The notes below the pieces were generated by a model. The model had not been told where the DNA came from. It searched no databases and saw only the letters and a list, made by a program, of their open reading frames with translations. A stretch of DNA of 64,000 nt from Rostrohypoxylon terebratum (taxonomy: Eukaryota; Ascomycota; Sordariomycetes; Xylariales; Hypoxylaceae): assembly GCA_022497145.1 (NCBI GenBank), contig MU385956.1, forward strand, positions 42,114 through 106,113, in the 5' to 3' direction. A program made the translations under genes and the position numbers. Within the stretch, counting starts at the first letter, position 1, and each line of letters starts with the position of its first letter. Positions 12,634 through 23,241 of the stretch are shown one piece after another.

Positions 12634-13506
12634 ATGCGATCTTCATTACTGCCTAGAAGACCGCTGCGGCGCGTCTGTGACGCTTGCAAACAGCAGCAGC
12701 GCAGCCAGGCGCCACCGCCGAACTTCAGCCAGACCGCCGCTCTAAGCACGATCGTACCGAGCAGAACCGCTTCTCCGCGCAAGCCTACCCAGATCAGTCT
12801 AATACCCGCACCACGCGGACCGCCATCCTGCGCTCACAGCCGCAGCATACCACAGCACCGCCACGTATCAACCAGCACCGCGCGCGCAGCCGACGCAGCA
12901 GAGCCAGAATCCTCACCCCAACCCCCCTCATCTCGCGAAGAAACCGCAGCGCCGTCCCCCGCGCCGGCGAAATCGCACTACGACCTGTTCCCACAGACGC
13001 TCCCGCAAGGCCCCCCCCCCGCGGGCTCCTTCGCCATCGACCTTCGTGCCCTGCGCCGCGAGTTCCTGACGCTACAAGCGACCGCGCACCCGGACCTCGC
13101 GCCGCCGGGCCCCGCGAAGCGTAGCGCGGAGGCGGTGTCCGCGCGCATCAACGAAGCGTACAAGACGCTTTCGTCGCCGCTGCTGCGCGCGCAGTACCTG
13201 CTGCAGCTACACGGGCACGACGTGGCGAACGAGGAGACGGCGAAAGTGGAGGATCCCGGCTTACTCATGCTGGTGCTGGAGACGCGCGAGGCGATCGAGG
13301 AGGCGGGGAGCGAGGAGGAGTTGGAGCCGTTGAGGGTGGAGAACGAGGAGAGGATCCGCGCGAGCGAGGAGAGGTTGGGGGAGCTGTTTCGCGAGGGGGA
13401 TGTGCAGGGGGCGAGGGAGGAGGTGGTTAGGTTGAGGTATTGGTGTAATATTAGGGATACGATTAGGGATTGGGAGAGGGGGAAGCCTGTTGTGCTGCAG
13501 CATTGA
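12634..13506 (+). CDS. JAC1: JAC1/HscB-type mitochondrial J-domain co-chaperone
   Basis: Single exon, 290 residues from the ATG at 12634; the upstream GTG at 12619 is not a plausible start. The N-terminus (MRSSLLPRRPLRRVCDACK) is Arg-rich with few acidic residues, as expected for a mitochondrial presequence, followed by a Ser/Pro-rich linker. A short J domain follows (YDLFPQTLP, then the diagnostic HPD at about 152-154, then INEAYKTLSSPLLRAQYLL). The C-terminal HSCB domain is helical (LETREAIEEA, LRYWCNIRDTI). By family this co-chaperone recruits the Isu scaffold to Ssq1 for Fe-S cluster transfer in the matrix. The gene is far richer in G+C than its neighbours and contains a C10 homopolymer (13011-13020) inside the coding frame; the protein is continuous across it, so the count is probably right. 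Confidence 0.9.
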   Translation: MRSSLLPRRPLRRVCDACKQQQRSQAPPPNFSQTAALSTIVPSRTASPRKPTQISLIPAPRGPPSCAHSRSIPQHRHVSTSTARAADAAEPESSPQPPSSREETAAPSPAPAKSHYDLFPQTLPQGPPPAGSFAIDLRALRREFLTLQATAHPDLAPPGPAKRSAEAVSARINEAYKTLSSPLLRAQYLLQLHGHDVANEETAKVEDPGLLMLVLETREAIEEAGSEEELEPLRVENEERIRASEERLGELFREGDVQGAREEVVRLRYWCNIRDTIRDWERGKPVVLQH

Positions 13507-14187
13507 GGGGGTGGTGGTGGTCAATGATGTGGTGGGAGCGATGGTTCGCGGGGCGTGCTGTCGAGGCGAAAGTGTGGAATACTTATATTGTTGCTAGAAA
13601 TGGACTACGGCTGTGAGTCGGCATGGCGTGAGGCTTATGGCATGAGCATTAGAGGCTACGGGATGAGACATCACGCTTCTCCAGAGATCACTGAATCTAT
13701 CGTGATCTTGACCAAAAATGGAACTTCGGTTTTCTTGTGCATTTTTTTCGCATTGTAGAACACGAAGGCTTCAAGAGCTTAATAATTTACCCAGATTTGA
13801 TCGGATTTTAAACGTCACGTCGAAAAACTCAAGAAATCCATGGATGTCCTACCTACCTGCTGACATGAGTCACGGGCCTGTATTCCAGTTACGCTATTAT
13901 CTAGTAGCGGCCGACAGCGCTAAACCCTTCATTTTTATAGGAGCTTTTAGGGTCCACTACTAGGAGTTTCAAATAAAATCTATCAACAGTAAGAGCGCCA
14001 CCAAACGCCTTGGTGCCAATTTGCCCATAGATTACAGCGGATGTCCACTAGAATATAGGGATTACATCCACTATTTAGTAGTCTTATAAATGCTCAATTT
14101 CCCACTTGTTATCATAAAAGAGGTAGCTAGGAAACTTATTATAGTATTAATATCTCGACACTAATGGGATGAGATAGGATTCCCTCC
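13507..14187. other. Intergenic between convergent genes
   Basis: About 680 bp of mostly A+T-rich sequence between the ends of the JAC1-like gene and the MFS gene. Short frames (13555-13758, 13718-13963) have no motifs and no splice support. Nothing else was recognised. Confidence 0.5.
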
Positions 14188-16111
14188 TCAAGAATCATCA
14201 AAGCGTTGCCTTCCCAGATTTTCTTTCTCTAAATCAAGCTGCCTAGTAAGTAAAGAGGTTATTAAGCCCACGCCCGATATCGAGGCCATTACAATCCACA
14301 CAGTCCGAAACGGTATACGATAGGCTTCTGTCAGGCGCCACGTAGTTTCCGCATCTAGGTGTAACGTTCTGAGTGTGGGTATGAAGCCAATAGCCTGGCG
14401 CGGGTCAGATAGCTGGCTGACTTCGGCAGGTAGAGGACCAAAAGCTGCGATCTGATGCGCGAACCCGCTGTTGAATACAACGGAACCGATAGCGAGCCCC
14501 AACACCCCTCCCAAAAATCGCACGATGACTAACAGACCAACAACCCGACCGCTATCGTCGGCCTCTTCGACACTTGCCTGCAAAGGGAAGGGTACTGTCT
14601 GGAAAACGATACCAAGCCCGATGCCGACAAAAACCAAGAATGTGTCTTTCACTGCCTTGGATGACGTCTGGTCCACAGCGCACCAAAGACCGATAAATAG
14701 TGTGAGGATAACCCAGCCGGTGTGCAACATGAGGGTGTATCGCCTGGTGAGCTCCACACATACGGGCGCAAAGACACTGAAGGCAACGCTGACCACACAA
14801 GCTGGAAGAATGGAGACAGCTGACTCTAGGGGTGTCTGCAAATAAACAGCCTATGATAGATTAGTATCCTAGTCCAGTCCCAATTCGCTGATATCTAGAT
14901 AATGTCTTATATGGGATACTTCTCAGACTTACCTGAAAGAATAGGGGCAAGTATAGCAGAAGTGAAAACAGAAGTAGGCCGTGTATAGCACCCCCTATCA
15001 ACGACACAACCGCGGTCCTATTTTTGAATAGGCGATATGGAAGCATTGGTTGAACTGGGCGAGCTTCGTAGAAACCAAATGCAATGAAAGCGACAATACC
15101 GATCACTAGGGGAAGGAGAGTTCTCCAAGAACCCCATGGATACAGCGTATCTGCCCAGCTGATTGGTAAGGCAACGCACGTCGAACCCACGGTAAACAGG
15201 AACATACCGCCCCAGTCGAGTCGGCGAAACTTGGTCTTTAGATCCAGGTCAATAGGCTTAAGGTGCATGAAAAGCAGCGCGAGGGGTATAGCTGGGCCGA
15301 CGAAGGGCAAATTGATCCTAAAAACTCATGGTTAGATGTGATCTTAAAGAAGTGGCCGAGGGTCATTTTCCACACCATCCAAGCCAACGCCAAGTTACGA
15401 ACTGGCACAGCAGTGCACCAATAATAGGACCCATGATAGAACCGACCGCAATGGGCAATGCCATTACTGCCAAATACATAGGCCGCTCTTTCAAACTCGT
15501 CATGTCGACAATAATGATCTCCTGGAGAATATCAAGGCCCCCACTACCAACGTCAAAAGTTAGAAGGTTTTTGCTATGAGAAAATGACAGATGGAGGCGT
15601 ACCCGCCGAGACCCTGTATAAGACGTCCGACAATAAGCACCGTCATACTCCGGGCGACGGCGAATACGATAGAGCCCGCGGTGAAAAGGATCATGCCAAC
15701 GTAAAGTGGAGCCTTCCGACCTATCGCATCCGAGATACTGAGATATAACGGTTGCGAAATAGCGACGGCAAGTGTGAAGGCGATGCTCGCAAAGAACGCT
15801 TCTAACGTCGTAGCCTGCAGCTGGGCGGCTATGACGGGAATGGCTACCGATAAAGCTGTGGTGTCCCACGCCACGATTAATGCCAGCAGCGCAAGGCATA
15901 TCAATGACATGTAGAAAGAGAAAGGCTTTTTGTCTCGTCGGCTGGGTGCTGCCGTCGAGACTTGCTCATCTTCCCTTAACTCATTGATCGGGGCGGATTG
16001 AAGCTCATCCTTCTGGCTAGAGGCTTGAGTCTCTATCATCGCTTTCCGGTCCCCTTTAGATTCTTCGCTAACGTCTGCATTGGTATTAACATTCTGGGGC
16101 TGCTGCTCCAT
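14188..16111 (-). CDS. MFS drug/metabolite efflux transporter, 14 TM segments
   Basis: Four exons on the minus strand: 16111-15603, 15543-15376, 15317-14933 and 14850-14188, totalling 574 residues. Each junction restores a family motif: RLIQGLGG to GGLDILQEI, TWRWLGW to INLPFVGPA, and LPLFFQ to AVYLQTPLES. A hydrophilic N-terminal tail of about 70 residues is followed by about 14 hydrophobic segments. Motifs include AWDTTALSVAIPVIA in TM1 and GRLIQG in TM4, the pattern of the 14-spanner fungal drug:H+ antiporters often found beside secondary-metabolite genes. It is an intact plasma-membrane exporter candidate. Its substrate is unknown; it lies 7.5 kb from the PKS and 5 kb from the UstYa-type gene, so a link to either is only inference. 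Confidence 0.9.
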
Positions 16112-17114
16112 CGCTATGAGATATTTTCAGTGAACATGTTTATGGGAGGTTTTGAACGACCTCGCGAGTGAGAAAGCAGAAGTAGCGTTTAAGTTGAAAA
16201 GCATTAAGTACTAGGTAGGTACCTATTCTATTATCATTAGTAATTACCTATTATTATTTCCCAACCCCCCAGGTACTTGTTACTTGGCGTCATCCAGCGT
16301 TGCATTTTTGGTTGGTGGTAGATTACTATGTACAATGCATCCCCCTATTCCTGACAAGCACGGCACTAAAAATTACTTGACCTGGCCTGAATAGGGAAAT
16401 CTGCTAGTCCAGATGTAGTACACCATTATTAGTGTAAAACCGACAAAACGCAACTCCAAAGTACGGAGCCAAACGGGATAATAATTTTCAGCTTTGACCC
16501 AAATGATAGCACGAGATATGGATAATAGCAACCGTTTCTTAAGTCGCTGACTAGGCCTAGATGGATCCCTTATAAGTTTTAAAGTAGTATTTAAGGGGAC
16601 TATTCGGTATGCACATCAAGTACCTAATTACTGTAGTTTTTAAGCTTTCCAGATGTTGCTTGAAACCGACCTTGAAAGCTTGTCAAAACTCCACTTTCCA
16701 CAAACAGGTTGGAAAACTGTTTTCCATTGATTTCATTGGTTTAAACCCCTGTCACCACGCCAACGGTATTTGGATATAGCACAGTTTAGCGCTGACGGTA
16801 AGCATTTGGGGGACCCGGGGTATTACTTGATTACCTGCCTAGCAGCCCTGGAGGTATGGATTCCATCAAAAAAAGAAACACGAAAGCCCCTCCAACAGAA
16901 AAAATAAAGATACGAAGTTCATAAAATCAAATAAACTGGCAAATTACAGAGGGATCTTCCAAACACACCTGGGCAATTTTCTATTTTACTGAATGTCATG
17001 ATTACTCCCCAGCCTGCCTTGAGGGGTAAAAGTTTGGTATTAAAAGAACGGGGGAGATATACTATTATAGCCCTTGGGAGCCTGAGGATTCATAAAGGCA
17101 AATAACCTACCTAC
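16112..17114. other. Intergenic, A+T-rich, no gene seen
   Basis: About 1 kb upstream of the MFS gene and downstream of the SDR gene. It holds short CTAGGTAGGTACCTA-type motifs (near 16211) and a run of plain A+T-rich sequence, with no open frame of note. The promoter of the MFS gene should lie near its right-hand start. Confidence 0.5.
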
Positions 17115-18225
17115 TTAGTTCTGGAGCCTGGCGTCCTGCTTCTGCTTCTTACCCCATTTCGAGACTTGAGTGTTCATATCCCACATAACAAACACCAAGA
17201 TGAAGGGTATTATCCACCCCATCACTGTGTCTATGAACCAGTTGTTTCTCGGCGAGTTGCCCATGGCGCCCCATCGCATCAGGTCGCCAATAAACGACGT
17301 TGTGACCCAGTAGTAACCCTTTTTGATGCCAGAGATGGTAAGTTGGGCGACTTCCTCCGCAGTCTGCGGTGTCTCGGCACCTTCGAGTTGTAGCGTTAAC
17401 GGGTGCTTGGTCTCGTTCTCGCGCTCATAGCCGGCTGTGGTGATGGAGTTCGGCACCACTAGGTGCACCTCGATAGGGATGTCAGGGTACAGTCTGACCT
17501 CCATGCCGAGGGCATCGGCGAGAGCGCGGAGGGCGAATTTGGACGGGGCGTAGGTGCCGTGGCCGGCCATAGAAAAAGTGGATAGCACGGAACCAGTGAA
17601 GATGATGTGTTTAGCAGCCGGACGGGATCCCGATGTTGACGACTGCACCTTGTCCTGACTCGGGAGGAGCCAGGCTCGCATGATAGCTCGCGCCATTTCG
17701 GCAGAGCCAAAATAATTGACGTCCACTACCGTGGACATTTTATGAGTAACCTAGTATACGCGAGATTGAAGGCACCAAAAAAAGTACTCACTATTATATC
17801 GAGAAGCCTCCATTGCTCTATCATCTGTCCACAGCATCGGCGTCGAGAGCCCAGCTAAACACCACACAATCTCGGGTGGGTTTCCCTCGTTCCAGGCCGT
17901 TACATCATCAATTACCCTTTCCGCATAACCATGCACGGCCATGTCGGCTGAAATGGTGTAGAAGCGCTGCGTCTCGGGTGATTTTGCGGCAGCTTGGACG
18001 CTCTTTAAGGCCTCTTCGAGCTTTGCGGGGTTCCGGGCGACAATAATGATATTTGCCCCTTCATGAGCAAAATGTTGTGCGACACAGAGGCCTGTACCTT
18101 CAGAACCACCCGTCAAGAGAACAGTCTAGGATTTTCAAGGTTAGTCAATGTCTCTCAGCCCTATACCCAGAACCTATCCTCACCCGGCCTTCGACGGGCA
18201 TGTGGTCATGACCAAACAAGCCCAT
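17115..18225 (-). CDS. 3-ketodihydrosphingosine reductase-like SDR (TSC10/KSR1 type)
   Basis: Three exons, 18225-18184, 18125-17792 and 17725-17115, encode 328 residues. The first exon is only 14 codons (MGLFGHDHMPVEGR). The acceptor at 17726 (GGTAG) is chosen over an earlier CTAG because it alone keeps the frame and rebuilds MDVNYFG. The Rossmann motif is TGGSEGTG (19-26), the active site is YAPSK (184-188), and a C-terminal hydrophobic segment (MGWIIPFILVFVMW) precedes a Lys-rich tail, as in the ER-anchored family. By family it reduces 3-ketosphinganine to dihydrosphingosine with NADPH in sphingolipid synthesis. The second Gly of the usual GxxxGIG pattern is followed by Thr rather than Ile. 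A paralogous SDR with another substrate is possible, since this is in an accessory region. Confidence 0.85.
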
Positions 18226-19049
18226 CTTGTCATAACACTGGCTCAAGAGTAGAATACCAAAACCTTTCGGCTCACAAAAACTCTTCGAAGTAGATCGCGA
18301 GTTTTTGAGTGGAAATAGAGCATCTGAGATTTGTCGCTTCCCGAAACCCGAATAAAGGGAGAAAGCTCAATCTAACCGTTACGAATGGCGGAAATTATCC
18401 ACCTTGCAGGTGATACGACCACACCTCGCGCCATTTCTCCTAAAAGAACCAGAATTACTCCGAATGGAAAATCTTCCCCCCAAATAATCGCTAGGTACGT
18501 TGTTACGCAATAAAAAGCACACATCCAGTACATGTACCTATGTACCTCTCTGTTACACATGAGAACCTGGAACCAACACCTTTGCTCCTAAGCACCAGAT
18601 TGGCTGCCTTTCTACACAGTCACAAATGAGCTATTCGGATACAGTACGATGCCACTCGCCCACTTTCTTATATTTTTGCTGTAGGGTTCAGATTTCAGAA
18701 GTCAACTGACTATAGCAGCCGGCTAACTGCATGCCATGGCGTATGTACGTGAGAAGATCCGCAAAACCTCAACGATGAGATGGGCAACCCTATTGTTCGT
18801 TCTCTACGTCTACGCCCTAAACTAACATTGTTAGTCCTCAAGACATTGGGGGCTAATTCAAGCGCGGAAAGAACGTGGGAAATGTTCCTCAGTAGCCGTG
18901 TCACAGCAGCATCAGCAATGGTGTTGGGCCAGGATCTAGCTCATTCCCTAGATTATTTCTTAGAAAAACCTCTGCTATGAAGACAAAAAGATTATTTGGT
19001 AGGATGCATGCCAGAGTAATGCCATAGCGTCTAGAAACACGAAGCCACA
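18226..19049. other. Intergenic, no supported gene
   Basis: About 820 bp between the SDR start and the rhodopsin-like relic. Short frames (18372-18560 minus, 18780-18980 plus) show no motif, no second exon and no strong start. The promoter of the SDR gene is expected at its left end. Confidence 0.4.
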
Positions 19050-19487
19050 ATGCGCTTCAACTCGACAAATATTCCCCCAGAAATGATTGAAACTCTAGAC
19101 CCCGAGTTGCAAGCGCAGGTACCGTTATATGATCCAACGGCACAATCGAAGATCCGTGCAACTCTGGCAGTATGCACGATCGTTGCGACTCTGGGCCAGA
19201 CGTATCACCAAGCAACCTTTTGAAGGAGATGACCTTTTTGCAGGTTTGGCGGTGGTACGGATATCCGAAACGTACAAGAACCCGGGTCCGGGTTTTCCTA
19301 ATGCCTCCGTAACAGATATTCACCACCATCGGCGTCGGCTTACTGGCCTAGGTTATCTCACGAAGCTCGGGATGGGCCGCCATGAGGTCGTCATAGTTCT
19401 CGAGCACATACAAGATTTTAATGTATTGAACGAGACTCTTATCGCATCAGGTGTCATGTACCTACCTCCCGGTCATTTTCTACATTA
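19050..19487 (+). pseudogene. Frameshifted N-terminal relic of a rhodopsin-like (SAT4/PTH11-type) membrane protein
   Basis: From the ATG at 19050 the first frame reads a short extracellular tail and the start of a TM segment (KIRATLAVCTIVATLG) and then stops. The +1 frame resumes with ARRITKQPFEGDDLFAGLA, the loop and second TM typical of this fungal family (Arg-rich loop, then an acidic pair such as WDD or GDD). A good intron follows (19255-19315; CTAAT branch, AACAG acceptor). It leads into a hydrophobic IFTTIGVGLLA, but the next conserved piece (LGMGRHEVV, like the family's YGLGRH) is again in another frame. Two frameshifts in under 200 bp, plus no C-terminal half before 19500, indicate a broken gene. 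The intact relative at 23242-24518 has the same motif order. The family match is by eye and the assignment is moderate. Confidence 0.55.
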
Positions 19488-19546
19488 AGCCCTCCGCTAT
19501 CTTCTTGTATCGTTGCTAATCTGGCACCTGAAAAGATTCTTGAACC

Positions 19547-20531
19547 TCACTCACTCAAGAGAAAATTCCCGCACAACTCGTTAAACCTCTCCCGCTGCTC
19601 CCAATGAGTCATGTGGCTCGAATTGCTCAAGGTAACCCATTTGACCTTGGTAATAGTCCTGAACCATGGCTCAATACAAAGATCCATCGCCTCGTCCTGA
19701 TCGCCATTGATAAGCAGCGCCTCTACCTCGATATTGTGTGCTTCCTTCCACGGCTCCCAATCCTTGAAGCTACCCACAATAGTAAATTCTGAAGGCCCTT
19801 GCCTAAAAAGCTGAGTTAGCTGCGCTCCAAATTCACAAAAGGGACAGTGACTCAATAGAGACCTACAGAGTGAGGTATGCTGTCGGATCTTCTTTTAAGT
19901 GACCAAACCCGACCTGGATAGGCTCGGGAAACGGGTCGAGCTTGCAGAAGTGGCGGGCATAAAATACGGCACTGGCCTTCTGGAACTCCTCGCTTTCGTA
20001 GTCACCTTTTCGCTCGCATTCCTCGATGGTTCGTCGGACATCTGGCGGCAACTGAGAAAGGAGGTACTTGCAGCCCTTCGAATATAAGGGCAAGCTTGCT
20101 GGGCCGCCGGCAATAATAAGCTTCTTCAGACCTTTCGGCTTGCGCGAAGCGTACATTCCGCTGAGAATCCCACCCCAACTCTGGCCAAGAAGAGAGAACC
20201 CGACCTCTCGTAGCCGGAGGTGGTCTACCAGATTGTCAAGCTCGGCGATGAAAAGATCTATTGTCCAGAACGACTCATCGCCGGCTTTCTCCCGGAAGTG
20301 GGTGGAGCGACCGCAGCCCACTTGATCGTACAAGACGATCGGGAGCTTATGCTTCTCATACAAGTCAACAAGCGTGACCATGTATTCGTGGCCGGCACCT
20401 GGGCCGCCATGCAAAACAATGAGAGGTGCCGAATCTAGTTTGCCGAAAACCTTATACCATGTTTTACATGGCTTGGATGATCCAGGTGCCTGGAAGTCCA
20501 CCTCGCCCTCTCTCACTAAAGGACTGCTCAT
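19547..20531 (-). CDS. Proline iminopeptidase-like alpha/beta hydrolase
   Basis: Two exons, 20531-19867 and 19802-19547 (64-bp intron with GCTAAC branch), encode 306 residues. Motifs are those of the prolyl aminopeptidase / L-amino acid amidase group (peptidase S33): oxyanion loop HGGPG (41-45), YDQVGCGRS, nucleophile elbow GQSWGG (Ser118), acid INGDQDEA and catalytic His in SSHMTHWEQ. No signal peptide is visible, so it is probably cytosolic. By family it removes N-terminal proline or hydrolyses amino acid amides, and related hydrolases occur in fungal peptide and ergot-type clusters. It lies 600 bp from the UstYa-type gene on the same strand, so a role in peptide maturation or self-protection is possible but only inferred. 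Confidence 0.9.
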
Positions 20532-21111
20532 ATTAGAGGATCAACAATAATGAATAAGTGACAATAATAGAAGAGATCGTTCCAAAAGTTGCCTAGTTAA
20601 ACAGAATATAAGATAGAGAAGTTTATAATGAAGCAGATCGAAAAAAAAGGGCGGAATAAAGGAGGATAGTGTTACCTACCTCTTATCAAACGCGGGGCTG
20701 CGCCGCCCTTGGAATCTCCAAGGTTACCTACTAGGTAGGTACCATATAATAGGTCTCAGTTTATCGACACTCCCTCGAACAGTTTGCATAGGTACCTAGG
20801 TAGTCTGCCGTCTATACACCGATCGGCCCCGAAGGAGGTTGTGGTCTATCGCCGATCCTCGAGGCATCCAATCAATTATAACGACAGTTAAATTAAATTA
20901 AATTTATATTACTTACCTCTTCCCGGAGCTTATACGTGCCTAGATACGTACCCTAGATAACCTTTGACCGTGTCACATCATCAAGGAGATCCATTGGGCG
21001 GACAATATGCCTAGGTAGGTAGGTACCTTGTGTCTCATTAATTGAGGATTTTGCCACCATCAATGCCAATGTTACAGACACACCTCTGGAAGCCAATATC
21101 AGGTTACCCGA
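20532..21111. other. Intergenic with clustered TAGGTAGGTACC motifs
   Basis: About 580 bp between the hydrolase start and the end of the UstYa-type gene. It holds several copies of the palindromic-type motif (near 20727, 20790 and 21010) and no open frame of interest. The hydrolase promoter must lie within its left part. Confidence 0.5.
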
Positions 21112-22091
21112 TCAGTTCCCCTCAGCCTCCTCTTTGTAGAACGGCCCTGGCCTGAAACTAAACTCCCCGGATCTCAGCGCTCTTGGGCGCGCCCACCCAT
21201 CCAAGCTCTCCCACTTCACACAAGTCGTCATAGACTCTAACCTCAGCTCCTTCCCTCCCAGAAAGTTGTCTTCATCTACCCACTCGGCCGTGTTGAACTC
21301 TGAGTTTGCGTGACACATGGCTGCTTGCCGAAGCATGTCGATACAGTGGTCTATGACAATTTTTGTCAGCGAACTCATATGCATCCGATACGTATTAGAA
21401 TAGAACGATGGGTAGACGATACTAACCAGAATGCCTTTTGCCAAATGGTTCTTGGTTGCCGGAACTTTCGATTTCTGGCCCGTAATGATCCCAATGAACT
21501 ACCCTGCGAAGATTATTCAGGCAATGGAGGCTATGAAAGACATGTAATGAAGCCAAGTAATCGCCATGATCGACTTGGACCCTGTTGGTGGTATTTATAC
21601 CAAGTTTTCTCATCTCTGCGCCAGAGACTCGTATGTTGAGGGCTTGAAAATAGATTAGATATACTCTCATACATCGCTATTACAAGACGAACCATATAGC
21701 AAATCAGACCAGGCTGAGTCTAATTCGCTAGAAGGTGGCAGGTTCCATGGATACTGCACCGGCTGCCATTCTTTCCGTAGTTCATATTGTATATCTGCCC
21801 CTAGGAGATCTAGTTCACGTCAACCTAAGTGTTATTCGAGTTGTATTGGAAGTTGCTCGTACTTAGCCGGCCTGTCTCTTGCAGATCAAGATCACATCTG
21901 ACCGAGATCACGGTGATATACGTCAATCCGGCGACAATGTACAATAGGGGTAATATGACTCCGATAAGAACCACGTTGTGATACACCCGCCTACCTATCG
22001 CCGCCTTCAATAAAATACCCGTTGTATTAGGTTTATTATCGTCATCGTGTTCAGGGAGGAGGCCGATCGATTCTTCAAAAGACTTGCCCAT
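21112..22091 (-). CDS. UstYa-type oxidase (DUF3328 family)
   Basis: Four exons, 22091-21863, 21800-21693, 21642-21427 and 21350-21112, give 263 residues. Exon 2 is only 108 nt but rebuilds the family signature IQYELRKEW...SSELDSAW. The start is the ATG at 22091 (MGKSFEES). An N-terminal cytosolic tail is followed by one TM (about 38-62). The two diagnostic copper-binding-type motifs are present and complete: HSLHC (149-153) and HSDHC (183-187, rebuilt across the last intron), followed by IDMLRQAAMC and a C-terminal Trp-rich region. By family, UstYa-like proteins catalyse oxidative cyclisation of ribosomal peptides (ustiloxin, asperipin, phomopsin) and modify some non-ribosomal and polyketide products. 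It is divergent, over 0.6 kb, from a small secreted-peptide gene, which makes a peptide substrate plausible. Confidence 0.88.
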
Positions 22092-22703
22092 ATCTGTCAA
22101 CTAACAAGATGGTTGGATTGGCTTAAAGGACTTTAGAAAACGAGAATAAGTATTGTAGTTTGATATCAATTGCAAGTTAGGCAGCAAAACCTCAAGCTAA
22201 AGTTCAAAAGAAAGAAAGAATATGAGGAATATTGAAAAGGAAAGAGGAAATTCCCCCTATCCCATTCACTTACTTGGGTACTGGGTAGGTATCTAGTATC
22301 TAGCACCTAGGTAGGTAGTACCAAAGTAAGCACCAGAAAGCAAATTTAGAAGAAAGTTCACTTACTAGGTGCATATCAAGATAGTAACATGGTTGATCAA
22401 GTTAGTCGGACCAAGTAAATAGCTTGAGTAATACGCCACAACAGCCTACAGATACTCCGAGCTCAGCATGCACCTTCACGAGAAACGCCTGCCTACATAT
22501 CCACAGGGTATACCTAAGGGAAGAGGGTGTGTAGCTGTATCTGCAGTTGCCATTATGAGACAAGGCTATGTTCTGGGCAAAAGTACAGGAATATCATTCA
22601 AATATAAAAGTAAGCATTCACCTCCCTCAGCTCTACTTCTCCAATACCTATCACCAATCCTAATCAGCAACTTCTCAAAGCCTCAAACGATCTTTTTCAG
22701 AAT
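22092..22703. promoter_or_regulatory. Divergent promoter region between UstYa-type gene and secreted-peptide gene
   Basis: About 610 bp between two divergent starts. It contains dense CCTAGGTAGGTAG-type copies near 22270-22370 and a pyrimidine-rich stretch (CACCTCCCTCAGCTCTACTT) about 80 bp before the peptide start, typical of fungal leaders. I cannot name a transcription-factor site with confidence. The arrangement would allow co-regulation of the two genes. Confidence 0.4.
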
Positions 22704-22950
22704 ATGCAGATGCTTCAAACTCTCAAACCCGCCATTTTGCTCTTCATTGGCATGTTGGCAACCACTCTAGCTCTAGGTATGTTTGATCCGTGTTGGATGT
22801 TGCCTCGCGTTCAAATTCTCCTAACAATTCCCAGCCATGCCGAGGACTGTTAGCCACCAAGTCTTAAATAGAGAAAACGGCAACATCGTCAGAGATGAGG
22901 TCGCAGTATTCATAAATAATGCCCCTATCTTGAAGGAGTCTGAGGAGTGA
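22704..22950 (+). CDS. Small secreted peptide gene, possible RiPP precursor
   Basis: Two exons, 22704-22776 and 22835-22950, encode 62 residues. The 58-bp intron is textbook: GTATGT donor, CTCCTAAC branch, CCCAG acceptor. Exon 1 is almost entirely a signal peptide (MQMLQTLKPAILLFIGMLAT, then TLALA). The mature part of about 38 residues begins MPRTVSHQVLNRENG and ends LKESEE; it has no Cys, no dibasic Kex2 site and no repeat. The frame stays open for 46 codons after the TGA at 22948. A 48-bp in-frame stretch, 22906-22953 (GTATTC...GACAG), looks like an optional intron that would remove this stop and give 94 residues ending at 23094. The gene is divergent from a UstYa-type oxidase, so it is a candidate peptide substrate. 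A small secreted protein of another kind is equally possible. Confidence 0.6.
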
Positions 22951-23241
22951 CAGATTCGAAACTACCTATTTACCAATAGTATTGAAAGCAAACTTGGAAT
23001 TGGAGGCCCCCATATCGTTTTGCAATGCGAGATTTTGGTCCAGGAACAAGTAGTTAGAGAATTCAAATCTAGGCAGTCGCATTCTTCCAAATAGCTCAAT
23101 CAGAACGGAGTGAAACGCAAGTTTTCCTCATAGTACTCTATCAACATTTCAAAGGAGGGGGGGACACCAATTTCTATCCCATTGGTAGTTTATCTTTTTC
23201 AGGTAGAAGTGTTTCCATCAGTAATAAGAACAAGCTGCATT

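Noticed and set aside
17738..17791. CTAG acceptor at about 17751 in the SDR gene
   Set aside because: Using it with the only good donor leads to an immediate stop. The GGTAG acceptor at 17726 restores the frame and a conserved motif.
22468..22770. 100-codon plus-strand frame overlapping the peptide gene
   Set aside because: It lies in a different frame, lacks motifs, and is incompatible with the well-spliced 22704 gene model.
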